Part shown: positions 8,790-18,674 of the stretch, piece by piece | Layout: the number at the start of each line of letters is the position of its first letter | Position numbering within the stretch: the first letter of the stretch is position 1 | Assembly (NCBI GenBank): GCA_030647655.1 | Contig: JAUSJH010000021.1 | Coordinates: 1 to 51,901, forward strand | From: a bacterium | GTDB taxonomy: Bacteria; Patescibacteriota; Minisyncoccia; Phycocordibacterales; UBA2100 | DNA length: 51,901 bases | Reading direction: 5' to 3' | Notes under the pieces: model-generated | Database searches by the model: none | What the model was told of the DNA's origin: nothing | The model's input: only the letters and a program-made list of their open reading frames with translations | Translations under genes and position numbers: made by a program

Positions 8790-8885
8790 TGTCGTGGTCC
8801 TTCGTTGTGGTGAAGGCAACATTGTAGAATAAGCAACGACTCTGTCAACTACTGAACTCAATGATATGCGTTAGAATGAGCCGTC

Positions 8886-10139
8886 ATGAGGCAATCACAG
8901 CTCTTCACCAAAACCCGCAAGCAAGCACCGAAAGACGAAGTCGCAAAGAACGCGCAACTCCTTATTCGAGCAGGATTCATCCACAAAGAGATGGCGGGCG
9001 CGTATTCGTACCTTCCGCTCGGACTCCGCGTATTGAACAATATCGTACAGATAATTCGCGAGGAGATGGATGCCATCGGGGGGCAGGAAATGATTCTCAC
9101 GGCGTTGCAATCTCCGAATAATTGGAAGAAATCCGATCGCTGGCGGGACGACGCGATAGATGTGTGGTTCAAGACAGAGCTTAAGGGCGGCGGCGAGCTC
9201 GGGCTCGCGACGACGCACGAAGAGCCGCTGACGGCACTTATGTCGGAATACGTTCAGTCGTACAAAGATTTGCCGAAGTATGTCTATCAATTCCAGACGA
9301 AATTCCGCAACGAACTTCGCGCGAAGAGTGGCATAATGCGCACACGCGAATTTGTCATGAAAGACCTGTATTCTTTTAGCCGAAACGAAGAAGAGTTCAG
9401 GACGTTCTATGAAGAAGTCGCAAAGGCGTACATGAAAGTTTTCGCGCGCATTGGGCTTGGCGACAAGACATTTCGCACGTTTGCTTCCGGCGGCTCATTC
9501 TCAAAATTCAGCGACGAATTTCAGACCATATGCGACGCGGGCGAAGACACTATCCACCTGCATCGCGGCAAAGGTATCGCGGTCAACAAAGAGATCTATA
9601 CCGATGAAATACTCGCTGACCTGTCTCTCAAGAAAAACGAGCTCGAAGAGGTGAAGGCCATCGAGGTCGGCAACATTTTCCCGCTCGGAACGCGATTTTC
9701 GGAAGTACTCGGTCTCACTTTCAAGGACGAGAGTGGAAATGCACAGCCGGTCGTTATGGGTTCTTATGGGCTAGGGCCGGGGCGTCTTATGGGCACGATC
9801 GTCGAGGTCCTTTCGGATGAGAAAGGCATCGTATGGCCGAAGGAAGTCGCGCCTTTTTCCGCACATCTTATTTCTATATCGAGCGGGAACTCGGATGTAG
9901 TCGCAGAAGCCGACCGGCTCTACGAGCTTCTGCGCGAGCATGGCATTGAGACCTTGTATGACGACCGCGACGTACGCGCTGGGGAGAAATTCGCCGACGC
10001 GGACCTCATCGGTGTACCTAGCCGCGTTGTCGTTTCGGAAAAGACAATGTCGGAAGGAGGCGTCGAAGTATCAAACCGCAGTAACGGCGGGACGGCAATC
10101 GTTCCAGATAGTGAGATAGTCGAGCGGTTGAGAAACTAA
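8886..10139 (+). CDS. proS: Prolyl-tRNA synthetase, short form without insertion/editing domain
   Basis: AGAYSYLPLGLRVL, TKFRNELRAKSGIMRTREFVMKDLYSF, MGSYGLGPGRLMG; 417 aa with no ~180-aa INS insertion. Confidence 0.95.
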   Translation: MRQSQLFTKTRKQAPKDEVAKNAQLLIRAGFIHKEMAGAYSYLPLGLRVLNNIVQIIREEMDAIGGQEMILTALQSPNNWKKSDRWRDDAIDVWFKTELKGGGELGLATTHEEPLTALMSEYVQSYKDLPKYVYQFQTKFRNELRAKSGIMRTREFVMKDLYSFSRNEEEFRTFYEEVAKAYMKVFARIGLGDKTFRTFASGGSFSKFSDEFQTICDAGEDTIHLHRGKGIAVNKEIYTDEILADLSLKKNELEEVKAIEVGNIFPLGTRFSEVLGLTFKDESGNAQPVVMGSYGLGPGRLMGTIVEVLSDEKGIVWPKEVAPFSAHLISISSGNSDVVAEADRLYELLREHGIETLYDDRDVRAGEKFADADLIGVPSRVVVSEKTMSEGGVEVSNRSNGGTAIVPDSEIVERLRN

Positions 10140-10140
10140 T

Positions 10141-11223
10141 ATGAGTGGATTAATGGAAGCAATACGCAGGTACAAGGACCGGATATTAGGTTTCTTATCA
10201 AATGATATCGGTATTGACCTCGGTACGGCCAATACGCTCGTCTACGTCAAAGGCCGAGGAATCGTCATCAACGAACCTTCTATCGTTGCGATGAACCAAA
10301 AGACGGGGGCTGTGGTCGCGGTCGGCGCGCAAGCCAAAGAGATGCTCGGCCGTACACCAGCGCACATCGTCGCGGTACAGCCTGTTGTAGACGGTGTCAT
10401 TTCCGATTTCGAAGTTACATCCGAAATGCTCACGTATTTGATAGGGAAGGCGCAGGCGGGACATGCCAAACTTTTGGGCCCGCGCGTTGTCATCGGGGTG
10501 CCCTCGGGCGTAACCTCTGTCGAGGTGCGTGCTGTGCGCGATGCCGCGCGCGCCGCAGGCGCTCGCGAAGTGCACATCATTGAAGAGCCGATGGCCGCGG
10601 CGATAGGCATCGAGTTGCCGGTACACGAGCCCTTAGGGAGCATGGTAGTCGACATCGGTGGCGGGACGACCGACATCGGTGTCATATCTTTGGGCGGGTT
10701 GGTAAACGCGCGCAACGTACGCATCGCAGGCGACAGGTTCAACACCGATATCGTGAGTCACGTTCGCAATGAATTCAAAATGCTCATCGGCGAGAAAAGC
10801 GCCGAGGAGACAAAGATTGCAATCGCATCGATTGCAATAGGCCGGCTGCCGCTCGAGACCTTGGTGCGCGGGCGCGATCTTGTGACGGGGCTTCCGCACG
10901 AGATGCGCATTACCGATCAGGATATCAGAAATGCAATCGGGCACTCCATAGAAGAGTTGGTCGAAGCTGTCAAAGATGTTCTGGAAACGACGCCGCCCGA
11001 AATAATTTCCGATGTTATGCAACGTGGCATTTACTTGGCTGGCGGCGGTGCCCTCATCCGCGGTATCCCCGAATTTTTGACGAGCGCTTTGGGCGTTCCC
11101 GTTATCGTTGCGCCCGATCCATTGACCGCGGTCGTGCGCGGGACATCCATCGTCTTGAATGACCTTGATGCGTATCGCGACGCACTCCTTAAGTCCGATG
11201 ATGAACTCGTACCGACAGAATAA
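10141..11223 (+). CDS. mreB: Rod shape-determining protein MreB (paralogue 2)
   Basis: IGIDLGTANTLVYVKGRGIVINEPSIVA; immediately followed by mreC. Confidence 0.97.
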   Translation: MSGLMEAIRRYKDRILGFLSNDIGIDLGTANTLVYVKGRGIVINEPSIVAMNQKTGAVVAVGAQAKEMLGRTPAHIVAVQPVVDGVISDFEVTSEMLTYLIGKAQAGHAKLLGPRVVIGVPSGVTSVEVRAVRDAARAAGAREVHIIEEPMAAAIGIELPVHEPLGSMVVDIGGGTTDIGVISLGGLVNARNVRIAGDRFNTDIVSHVRNEFKMLIGEKSAEETKIAIASIAIGRLPLETLVRGRDLVTGLPHEMRITDQDIRNAIGHSIEELVEAVKDVLETTPPEIISDVMQRGIYLAGGGALIRGIPEFLTSALGVPVIVAPDPLTAVVRGTSIVLNDLDAYRDALLKSDDELVPTE

Positions 11224-11980
11224 AAGGCCGTACCGGCGGCTCTTTGCGGCAACAATTCTCGTTGTCGTCTTATTCATTGCGGACATCGTATCCGGCGGCA
11301 CACTGCGCTATACACTCCGCTCCGGCGTGGCCACGTTCTCCAGTTGGGTAGGAAGCGCGACGGGTATACTTGGCGCAAACGAGATATTCTCTTCGCGCCG
11401 TGCGCTCGAGAGCCAAAATCGCTCCCTTAGCGACACGCTTGCGCAGCTCGAAGATCGTGCCGCCGGCTTTGATGCGATACGGGTGGAGAATGAAGAGCTA
11501 CGTGCGCTTTTGCAGGTCGTGCAAGCTACCTCACAAAAAAGTGTGACTGCACCCGTCGTATCGTCAATACGCTCATCTCCCTATGGGACATTTCTCATAG
11601 GCGCGGGGAGTGCGGATGGGATTACTCGCGGGAGTCTTGTGCAGACGAGCGGGGGATTCGTCGTGGGAAAGGTGAGTGACATGGGAGCGCATACGGCGAC
11701 TGTCACCGAAGTGTTTGCACCAGGCGTGTCACTAGACGCCATCCTTGGCACCGCGGCGATATCTGTGCGCGGCTCGGGGGGAGGGAACGCACGGGCGGAG
11801 GCGCCGCGCGGGCTTTCTATCGCACTCGGTAGTCCGGTCTTTGCGCCGGAATTCGGACAGCGTGCGATCGGCATCGTCGGCGCCGTCGCATCAAGCTCCG
11901 GCAGTGCTGTCCAAGACGTTTTCATCCGTCTGCCGGTGAATTTGGCCTCGCTTAAGTTCGTCTACGTCATAAAAAATTAA
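11201..11980 (+). CDS. mreC: Rod shape-determining protein MreC
   Basis: N-terminal TM, coiled coil and MreC beta region; overlaps mreB end. Confidence 0.9.
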   Translation: MNSYRQNKRPYRRLFAATILVVVLFIADIVSGGTLRYTLRSGVATFSSWVGSATGILGANEIFSSRRALESQNRSLSDTLAQLEDRAAGFDAIRVENEELRALLQVVQATSQKSVTAPVVSSIRSSPYGTFLIGAGSADGITRGSLVQTSGGFVVGKVSDMGAHTATVTEVFAPGVSLDAILGTAAISVRGSGGGNARAEAPRGLSIALGSPVFAPEFGQRAIGIVGAVASSSGSAVQDVFIRLPVNLASLKFVYVIKN

Positions 11981-11985
11981 CCAGT

Positions 11986-12249
11986 ATGCTTCTTGACCGC
12001 ATCCGAACCATTCTTGCACTCATAGGACTGTGCGGGGCGCTGTTCTTTTCGTGGTGGATTCTACTCGTTATTATGACCCTTCTTGCGCTCAGGTGGCGCG
12101 CATGGGAAGTGCCTTTTCTTGGCCTTGTCGTCGACCTGCTCTGGCTTCCTTCGGTAGGATTTTTCTATCCCATTCCCTTTTTCACACTTTTCGGTCTCGC
12201 GGTCGTGTGGCTCTTTGAACCCTTGAGGAATCAGTTTCTCATTCAATAG
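11986..12249 (+). CDS. Small membrane protein in the mreD position
   Basis: 87-aa hydrophobic protein between mreC and PBP2. Confidence 0.65.
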   Translation: MLLDRIRTILALIGLCGALFFSWWILLVIMTLLALRWRAWEVPFLGLVVDLLWLPSVGFFYPIPFFTLFGLAVVWLFEPLRNQFLIQ

Positions 12250-12261
12250 ATTTGTTTGGCC

Positions 12262-12364
12262 TGCCCCGTGAGATAAAAAATCTGTCTTTTACCGGTGATC
12301 CCGCATTATTCGGAGAGTTGTATATTGCGCAAACTTTGGGACCGATTATCTCATGGGGTATAGT
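12262..12364 (+). promoter_or_regulatory. Dyad promoter element (copy 2) upstream of PBP2
   Basis: CCCCGTGAGATAA (left) and TTATCTCATGGGGTATA (right, 12346-12362); TATAGT 6 nt before ATG. Confidence 0.7.
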
Positions 12365-12370
12365 GCACGC

Positions 12371-14110
12371 ATGAGCTCGTGGTTTAAAACACGTCGCGTG
12401 CACGAGATAGCGCCTGACGAGATATTTCTCGACTCTTCCAATTTGCCGGCGCACGAAGCGAGCCAATTCGAAGGTCGCGTCATCTCTGCACTCCCGCGCA
12501 GGAGTGTCTTCGCGGTCGGGATAGTGTTTGCAATTGTCGGGCTCGCATTTATGATGCGCGCTTTCAGTCTTGAAGTGACACATGGCCCCTCGTATGCCGA
12601 TGTATCGCGGGAAAACACACTGGAGCGCTCCATTATTTTCACGACGCGCGGATTATTGTTGGACAGAAATGGAAAAGAGTTGGCGTGGAATGAGGCCCCA
12701 TTGGAAAGCTCCGCTTCCAACGGGGCAGGCGCTACCAGTTCGACATTTTCACTTAGAAAATACACCCGACTCTCCGGTCTCGCGCACATTCTCGGCTTCG
12801 TGCAATACCCGAAGGCCGACGCGAAAGGCAATTGGTGGCGCGAGGAAACGACCGGTATGTCAGGTGGCGAGCTTGCATATGACACGATGCTCAAGGGCGC
12901 AAACGGCAGTCGCATGGTGGAAAGAGATGCTCGCGGCGAGATACAGCGCGAGGATTTAATGGCTCCACCGGAAAACGGGCGCGATCTCACACTCTCAATA
13001 GATGCGCAGGTGCAAAGCGAGCTCTACCGGCTTCTTTCCGCTCATGCCGCGAATCTGGGTTTTAAGGGCGGAGCCGCCGTTATCATGGATGTGCAAACCG
13101 GGGAAATCCTCGCGCTCACCAGTTTTCCCGAATATGACAATCAGGCAATAACAGACGGCATCTCATCGATTGTGCGCGCCGCAAATACGGACCCGCGAAC
13201 ACCACTTTTGAATCGCGCCGTAAGCGGGCTATATGTACCCGGCTCTATCGTTAAGCCTATCTTTGCCGCCGCCGCGCTGAATGAAGGGATTATCACGCCC
13301 GAAAAGCAAATCTTGTCGACAGGCTTCATTTCCATTCCAAATCCGTATGACGCGGCGCATCCCTCCATCTTTCGCGACTGGACGGTGCACGGCCTCGTCG
13401 ATATGAGAGTGGCGCTTGCGGTCTCGTCGGACGAATATTTTTATACCATCGGAGGAGGATACGAGGGGCAAAGGGGTCTTGAGATCGCAAAACTCGATGA
13501 GTACGCCCGAAAATTCGGGCTTGCGCAACCGACCGGCATCGCGCTCTTTGGTGAGGCAGTCGGCGTTATTCCGACTCCGGAGTGGAAAACGCAGATGTTT
13601 GGACCGAATGATCCGTGGCGCATTGGCGACACGTACCACACGGCAATCGGTCAGTACGGTTTCCAGATAACACCTCTTCAGGCGGTGCGCTACATAGCGG
13701 CGATTGCGAACGGCGGCAAACTCTTGACGCCGCAACTCATTGCTCGCCCCGCCGTCGGCGGGGCAGGTTCAACACCAGAATGGGTCTCTGTCGGCATTCC
13801 AGACCAACACCTGCAGGTGGTGCGTGAAGGTATGCGACTCGCTGTTACATCCGATAGGAAAGATGCGACGGTGAAATTTCTCAATATTCCGCAGATCCAT
13901 ATCGCCGCAAAAACGGGGACCGCGCAACTCGGCATGCGGAACGAGGCGGTGAATTCATGGTCGGTCGGCTTTTGGCCCGCAGAAAATCCGCACTGGGCCT
14001 ACGCGGTCGTTTTGGAACGCGCGCCCGCGGGCACACCCTCCGGCGCCGCACAGGGGCTCCAGCCGTTCTTCCAATGGCTAGTCGCAAACCATCCTGAGTA
14101 TGTCGATTGA
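12371..14110 (+). CDS. mrdA: Penicillin-binding protein 2
   Basis: PGSIVKP (SxxK), SSD, KTGTAQ motifs; follows mreBC. Confidence 0.95.
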   Translation: MSSWFKTRRVHEIAPDEIFLDSSNLPAHEASQFEGRVISALPRRSVFAVGIVFAIVGLAFMMRAFSLEVTHGPSYADVSRENTLERSIIFTTRGLLLDRNGKELAWNEAPLESSASNGAGATSSTFSLRKYTRLSGLAHILGFVQYPKADAKGNWWREETTGMSGGELAYDTMLKGANGSRMVERDARGEIQREDLMAPPENGRDLTLSIDAQVQSELYRLLSAHAANLGFKGGAAVIMDVQTGEILALTSFPEYDNQAITDGISSIVRAANTDPRTPLLNRAVSGLYVPGSIVKPIFAAAALNEGIITPEKQILSTGFISIPNPYDAAHPSIFRDWTVHGLVDMRVALAVSSDEYFYTIGGGYEGQRGLEIAKLDEYARKFGLAQPTGIALFGEAVGVIPTPEWKTQMFGPNDPWRIGDTYHTAIGQYGFQITPLQAVRYIAAIANGGKLLTPQLIARPAVGGAGSTPEWVSVGIPDQHLQVVREGMRLAVTSDRKDATVKFLNIPQIHIAAKTGTAQLGMRNEAVNSWSVGFWPAENPHWAYAVVLERAPAGTPSGAAQGLQPFFQWLVANHPEYVD

Positions 14111-14158
14111 ACGGTGTTGTTGCACTGGCAGAATCCTGTATAATGCGCGCGCACCAAT

Positions 14159-14626
14159 ATGAACGATGATACCAATTATTTAAGCAAAGAGAAGTTCGAC
14201 GAGCTCACGACCGAGCTTGAGCACATGAAGACAGTCCGCCGGCGCGAAATCGCCGAGCAGCTTGAATATGCTCGCTCGCTCGGGGACCTTTCGGAGAATG
14301 CCGAATACGAGGAAGCCCGCAACCTGCAGGCGGCGACCGAAGATAGAATACGCGTCATCGAAGAACAGCTCTCCCACGCCCGTATTATAGAGCACCCGAA
14401 AGGCAATGCCGTATCGCTCGGCTCTATCGTCACGATACAAAAGCAGGGCGAGAAAGAAGAGCACACCTACGAAATTGTCGGCTCTGCGGAGGCCAATATG
14501 CAGGAGCACAAAATATCGCACCTTTCACCATTGGGCTCGGCATTGATGGAAAAAAAGCGCGGGGACATATTTGCATTCGAGACACCCAAAGGCGCACAAA
14601 AATACAAAATAGTAAATATCAAATAA
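14159..14626 (+). CDS. greA: Transcription elongation factor GreA
   Basis: YLSKEKFDELTTELEHMKTVRRREIAEQLEYARSLGDLSENAEYEEA. Confidence 0.97.
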   Translation: MNDDTNYLSKEKFDELTTELEHMKTVRRREIAEQLEYARSLGDLSENAEYEEARNLQAATEDRIRVIEEQLSHARIIEHPKGNAVSLGSIVTIQKQGEKEEHTYEIVGSAEANMQEHKISHLSPLGSALMEKKRGDIFAFETPKGAQKYKIVNIK

Positions 14627-14719
14627 CAGTGTTTATTTATAGGCCAGTACTACAAATGCGGCGCTTTGAGTAAGAGCCAAATACCGCCTTTAAGACCAGA
14701 ATTGGGGTAGAATGGTAGT

Positions 14720-16576
14720 GTGGGCTTTCTTGATAAATATCAAGCTCCTCGAACTCCGCCTGACGTTGATAGCGGTGGCAGGCCGAGTGACGAAGGCGCT
14801 GACTCTGAAGATTTTGTTGAACCATTGAGTTTGCGGAGGAGATTGCGAGGCGAGATTCCTCCCGTTTATTCCGACCCCAATACGAGAAGAACTGTATATA
14901 GTGAACTTGAGTTACCGGAATCTACCCTGACGAAGATTAAGAAAAGAGTGAGAAGAGAAGAAGGAGAAGAAGGAGAAGAAGTTGCCGTGGATTTGACCGC
15001 AACCTATACCGAGTATTCAAAGGAGTGGAGAGCTCAACAAGACGCTCTGCGTGACCCTGAGGAGAAGAGAGATTTGCTACCAGCAGCGGAATTGTTCGTT
15101 CCTGACGAACTTAGCGGCAAAACACCTTACGAGATATTTGGAGTTTCTGAGGGAGACGATATTGAAGCGCACAAAGCATATCGCACGCTGATGCGCTCCC
15201 TTCATCCGGACATTGTGAACGCAGAGATTGATAAGGTAATTAAACAGGCACTTGGCGGATCCGACGTTGCGTGGCAGATGCTCAAGGCATATACATCAAA
15301 GTTTGACGATTGGCTGGAAAAGCAACAGGAGACGCTGACCGAAGAACAGCTTGCGGCATTAAGTGAGGACGAGCGGAATAAGTACGTTGCAGAGTTTCGC
15401 AGTTGGGAGGAGAACAAACCTTCCGAAGACAGCATAGTGGCACTGAAGGAGGAACTTAAGCAACGTGCGGGAAAGAAGGCACAAATACTGAATATTGCGT
15501 GGGATAAGATAAAGAAAGGGCTTTCCTACGAGAACATTGTCGGTCTCGCTTCCGTATGGACTACGAGTATTGGTGAATCTAGGTACTTGATGCCGCATCA
15601 GATCATCCGACTTGAGGGTGATGCAGAATTATATCGGGACCTTGACTTCACCGTGACTGACACCGGTGAAGTTGTTCTTGGTAGAGCACACCCTGCATAC
15701 CTCGCGTTTGCGTTTGGATATGACCAACAGTTAGGCATATATGAGCAATACCGGGAATTCTTTCCTCTCAAACACCTGTTTGCTTTTCTGGAACATCGGG
15801 ATGGTCGCAGAGTGAATTCTGCGCTTCTCTCCGACATAGCAGAAGAACACAATTTAACAGCTTTCGATGTAAGAACGCTTCAAGATTTGTTGAGTCAACA
15901 AGCAGAACTATCTCGCATGTGCGAAGAGTTGAGAATAGAGCCGCTGTTTGAAGAGCCTTCTTTGTTTGCTAACAGTGCTGTGAAGATTAGCGATGTGGTG
16001 AGAGTGCTTGTTCACTACGAGAGGTTGAACGATGAAGACAAAAAGCGCTTTATGACAGCGGGGTACACCATTGAGGCACTCGCGACACTTGAGAGTTTTG
16101 TTTCTGTCATGCGCAAAAAGGCGGAAGAGTCCCTTCGAAATTGGAATAACAGTATTATCTATGATGTTGCCAGACAGAGGGTAGAAACGTTTGCGCAAGT
16201 GAAACGAGAAGGCGGAGGAATGTTGTATAAGTCAGACGAAGAGAACGAAGGATTTCTGGCAGGGGAAATCTTACGAGATTTACGCGACGCTCAATCGAAA
16301 CCAGAGCGTTTTACGAGGGCTATTTTGGAGATACTGGACGGACCAACATACACGCTACATGAAAATGACGTAACAGGATACAGAGTGGGTATTGAGTTCG
16401 GGCGAGATGGGTTGCGGCTGTTACTGCCCAAGCAGGAATCTCTCAACCACTACGACTTCTCATCTTTGACCGAAGTCTTTTTCAATCGGAATGATTTAGG
16501 GGTTATGAGAGAAGTGGCCTATGGACGCAGTCTTTCAAAAGGAGGCGCTAAAGCGATCGATAACAAAAGATCGTGA
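14720..16576 (+). CDS. J-domain-containing hypothetical protein (GTG start)
   Basis: TPYEIFGVSEGDDIEAHKAYRTLMRSLHPDIV resembles a J-domain with HPD; rest unrecognised. Confidence 0.75.
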   Translation: MGFLDKYQAPRTPPDVDSGGRPSDEGADSEDFVEPLSLRRRLRGEIPPVYSDPNTRRTVYSELELPESTLTKIKKRVRREEGEEGEEVAVDLTATYTEYSKEWRAQQDALRDPEEKRDLLPAAELFVPDELSGKTPYEIFGVSEGDDIEAHKAYRTLMRSLHPDIVNAEIDKVIKQALGGSDVAWQMLKAYTSKFDDWLEKQQETLTEEQLAALSEDERNKYVAEFRSWEENKPSEDSIVALKEELKQRAGKKAQILNIAWDKIKKGLSYENIVGLASVWTTSIGESRYLMPHQIIRLEGDAELYRDLDFTVTDTGEVVLGRAHPAYLAFAFGYDQQLGIYEQYREFFPLKHLFAFLEHRDGRRVNSALLSDIAEEHNLTAFDVRTLQDLLSQQAELSRMCEELRIEPLFEEPSLFANSAVKISDVVRVLVHYERLNDEDKKRFMTAGYTIEALATLESFVSVMRKKAEESLRNWNNSIIYDVARQRVETFAQVKREGGGMLYKSDEENEGFLAGEILRDLRDAQSKPERFTRAILEILDGPTYTLHENDVTGYRVGIEFGRDGLRLLLPKQESLNHYDFSSLTEVFFNRNDLGVMREVAYGRSLSKGGAKAIDNKRS

Positions 16577-16642
16577 ATATCAAGTGAGTTGGTAGCTTTA
16601 TCCACTTGACGCTTGGTTTAGAGAGGGTACGCTGATGGCATT

Positions 16643-17602
16643 ATGAAATCGCGAGCGGCCTCTTCCTTCCCCGATCTTGCTCTTGAGTTCGTGCGGGTAA
16701 CGGAAGTGGGTGCCATCGCCGCCGCGAAGTGGATAGGCAAGGGTGATGCACATGCAGCCGACAAGGCGTCGGTGGATGCTATGCGCGAATATTTCAACAA
16801 AATAGATTTCAGGGGTGAGATCGTCATCGGTGAGGGTGCGAAAGATGAGGCGGCGGAGCTCTATATCGGCGAGAAGTTGGGGAGCGGCAACGGTCCGCTT
16901 ATCGAAATCGCGATAGACCCGCTTGAATGCACTGATTCGGTCGCCAATGGGCGACCGAATGCTATCTCCGTTATCGCGACAGGCCCCGAAGGCTCCCTCT
17001 ATCATGCTGCCGATTCATACATGAATAAGCTTGCTGTCGGCCGCGCCGCAGCAGACGTCATAGACCTTGATGCGCCAGTCAAAGACAACGTGAGAAAAGT
17101 CGCACACGCGCTCGGCAAAGACATTGGAGAGATTACCGTGGCGACACTCGATCGTCCGCGCCATGAAAAACTCATACAGGAAATACGGAATGTCGGTGCG
17201 CGCGTACAACTTTTTACCGACGGCGACGTCGCGATGGCAATCGCAACGTGCCTTCGCGATTCTCCCATCGATATTCTCATGGGGATCGGGGGGAGTGCGG
17301 AGGCAGTCATTTCTGCGGCCGCCTTGCGCACTCTAAACGGTGAGATCCTCTGCCGGTGGCAACCGAAAGATGAGAAGCACATCAAACGCCTTAACAGCGC
17401 GGGTATCACCGACTTCTCCAAAATTATGAGGACGGAAGACCTTGCGCATGGAGACAACATCAGCTTCACGGCGACCGGCGTCATCACGGGTCCCTTGGTT
17501 GAAGGTGTCACTTTCATCCCCGAAGCGATAACCACGCACTCGATTGTTATGGCTACAAGCTCCAAAACGGTCAGATTTATCAAAACGAGGCATATGCAAT
17601 AA
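16643..17602 (+). CDS. glpX: Fructose-1,6-bisphosphatase class II
   Basis: IDPLECTDSVANGRPNAISVIATGPEGSLYHAADSYMNKL; IGGSAEAVISAAALRTLNGE. Confidence 0.96.
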   Translation: MKSRAASSFPDLALEFVRVTEVGAIAAAKWIGKGDAHAADKASVDAMREYFNKIDFRGEIVIGEGAKDEAAELYIGEKLGSGNGPLIEIAIDPLECTDSVANGRPNAISVIATGPEGSLYHAADSYMNKLAVGRAAADVIDLDAPVKDNVRKVAHALGKDIGEITVATLDRPRHEKLIQEIRNVGARVQLFTDGDVAMAIATCLRDSPIDILMGIGGSAEAVISAAALRTLNGEILCRWQPKDEKHIKRLNSAGITDFSKIMRTEDLAHGDNISFTATGVITGPLVEGVTFIPEAITTHSIVMATSSKTVRFIKTRHMQ

Positions 17603-17609
17603 TACACAC

Positions 17610-18635
17610 ATGAATACTAATACTCTGCGAGAAGTGGCGAAACAAATGGTGGCACCTGGTAAGGGAATTCTTGCGGCCGATGAAAGCACTGGTACGTGTG
17701 AGAAGCGTTTTGCGAAAATAGATGTTCCGTGCACGGAGGAGAACCGCAAAGCGTACCGTGGAATGCTGTTCGCAACACCAGGGCTCGGCGAATACATTTC
17801 TGGCGTCATTATGTACGACGAGACCATACGCCAAAGCGCACCAGACGGAACATCTTTCGTGCAAATACTCCAGAATGCCGGCATTTTGCCGGGTATCAAA
17901 GTCGATCAGGGAACCACGGCGATGGAAGGTTCGCCGAATGAGAAAGTTACGAAAGGATTGGAAGGTCTGCCGGAGCGCTTGAAGGAATATGCCACTCTCG
18001 GCGCGAAATTTGCCAAATGGCGGGCGGTTATTACCATAGACGCTGTTCTGCCTACCGATGCAAATATTCGTCAAAATGCGAAAGACCTCGCCGCGTACGC
18101 AAAAGCCTGTCAGGAAGCCGGCATAGTACCGATTGTCGAACCCGAGGTCCTCATGGATGGAACTCACTCGATGGAACGTTGTAGGGAGGTGAGCGAGCGC
18201 GCCCTTACGGCCCTATTTGAGGAGCTCAAGAATGCCAGCGTTTTGATAGAAGGTATTATCTTGAAGACCAACATGGTAATTCCCGCGAAGGAGAGTGGAG
18301 AGAAAAAGTCGGCGAGCGAGATCGCCGAAGCGACCGTCGCGCTCTTTAGAAAGATCTTGCCTGACAATTTGCCTGGGCAGGCATTCCTGTCAGGTGGGCA
18401 AAGCGAAGTGGAGGCGACAGAGAATCTCAACGCGATCAACAAGCGCGGGCCCCACCCGTGGAAGCTCTCATTTTCCTACGGTCGGGCCCTTCAGGACTCG
18501 GCTCTTAAAAAGTGGAAAGGCTCCAAGGAGAACGCGCCTGCCGCACAGAAAATCCTTCTCCATCGCGCGAAAATGAACTCACTCGCAACACTTGGCAAGT
18601 ACTCGAGCGAGATGGAAAACCGGAGCACGTCTTGA
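17610..18635 (+). CDS. Class I fructose-bisphosphate aldolase
   Basis: MVAPGKGILAADESTGTCEKRF; IVPIVEPEVLMDG; FLSGGQSEVEAT. Confidence 0.96.
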   Translation: MNTNTLREVAKQMVAPGKGILAADESTGTCEKRFAKIDVPCTEENRKAYRGMLFATPGLGEYISGVIMYDETIRQSAPDGTSFVQILQNAGILPGIKVDQGTTAMEGSPNEKVTKGLEGLPERLKEYATLGAKFAKWRAVITIDAVLPTDANIRQNAKDLAAYAKACQEAGIVPIVEPEVLMDGTHSMERCREVSERALTALFEELKNASVLIEGIILKTNMVIPAKESGEKKSASEIAEATVALFRKILPDNLPGQAFLSGGQSEVEATENLNAINKRGPHPWKLSFSYGRALQDSALKKWKGSKENAPAAQKILLHRAKMNSLATLGKYSSEMENRSTS

Positions 18636-18674
18636 ATTTACACGGGGCGGGCGATAGTATACCCTGTCTCAAAC

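Noticed and set aside
18370-18405. Nested inverted repeat TTGCCTGAC...GTCAGGTGGGCAA in the aldolase gene as an in-frame insertion
   Set aside because: The encoded segment LPGQAFLSGGQS is the conserved aldolase motif with normal length, so no insertion is needed.
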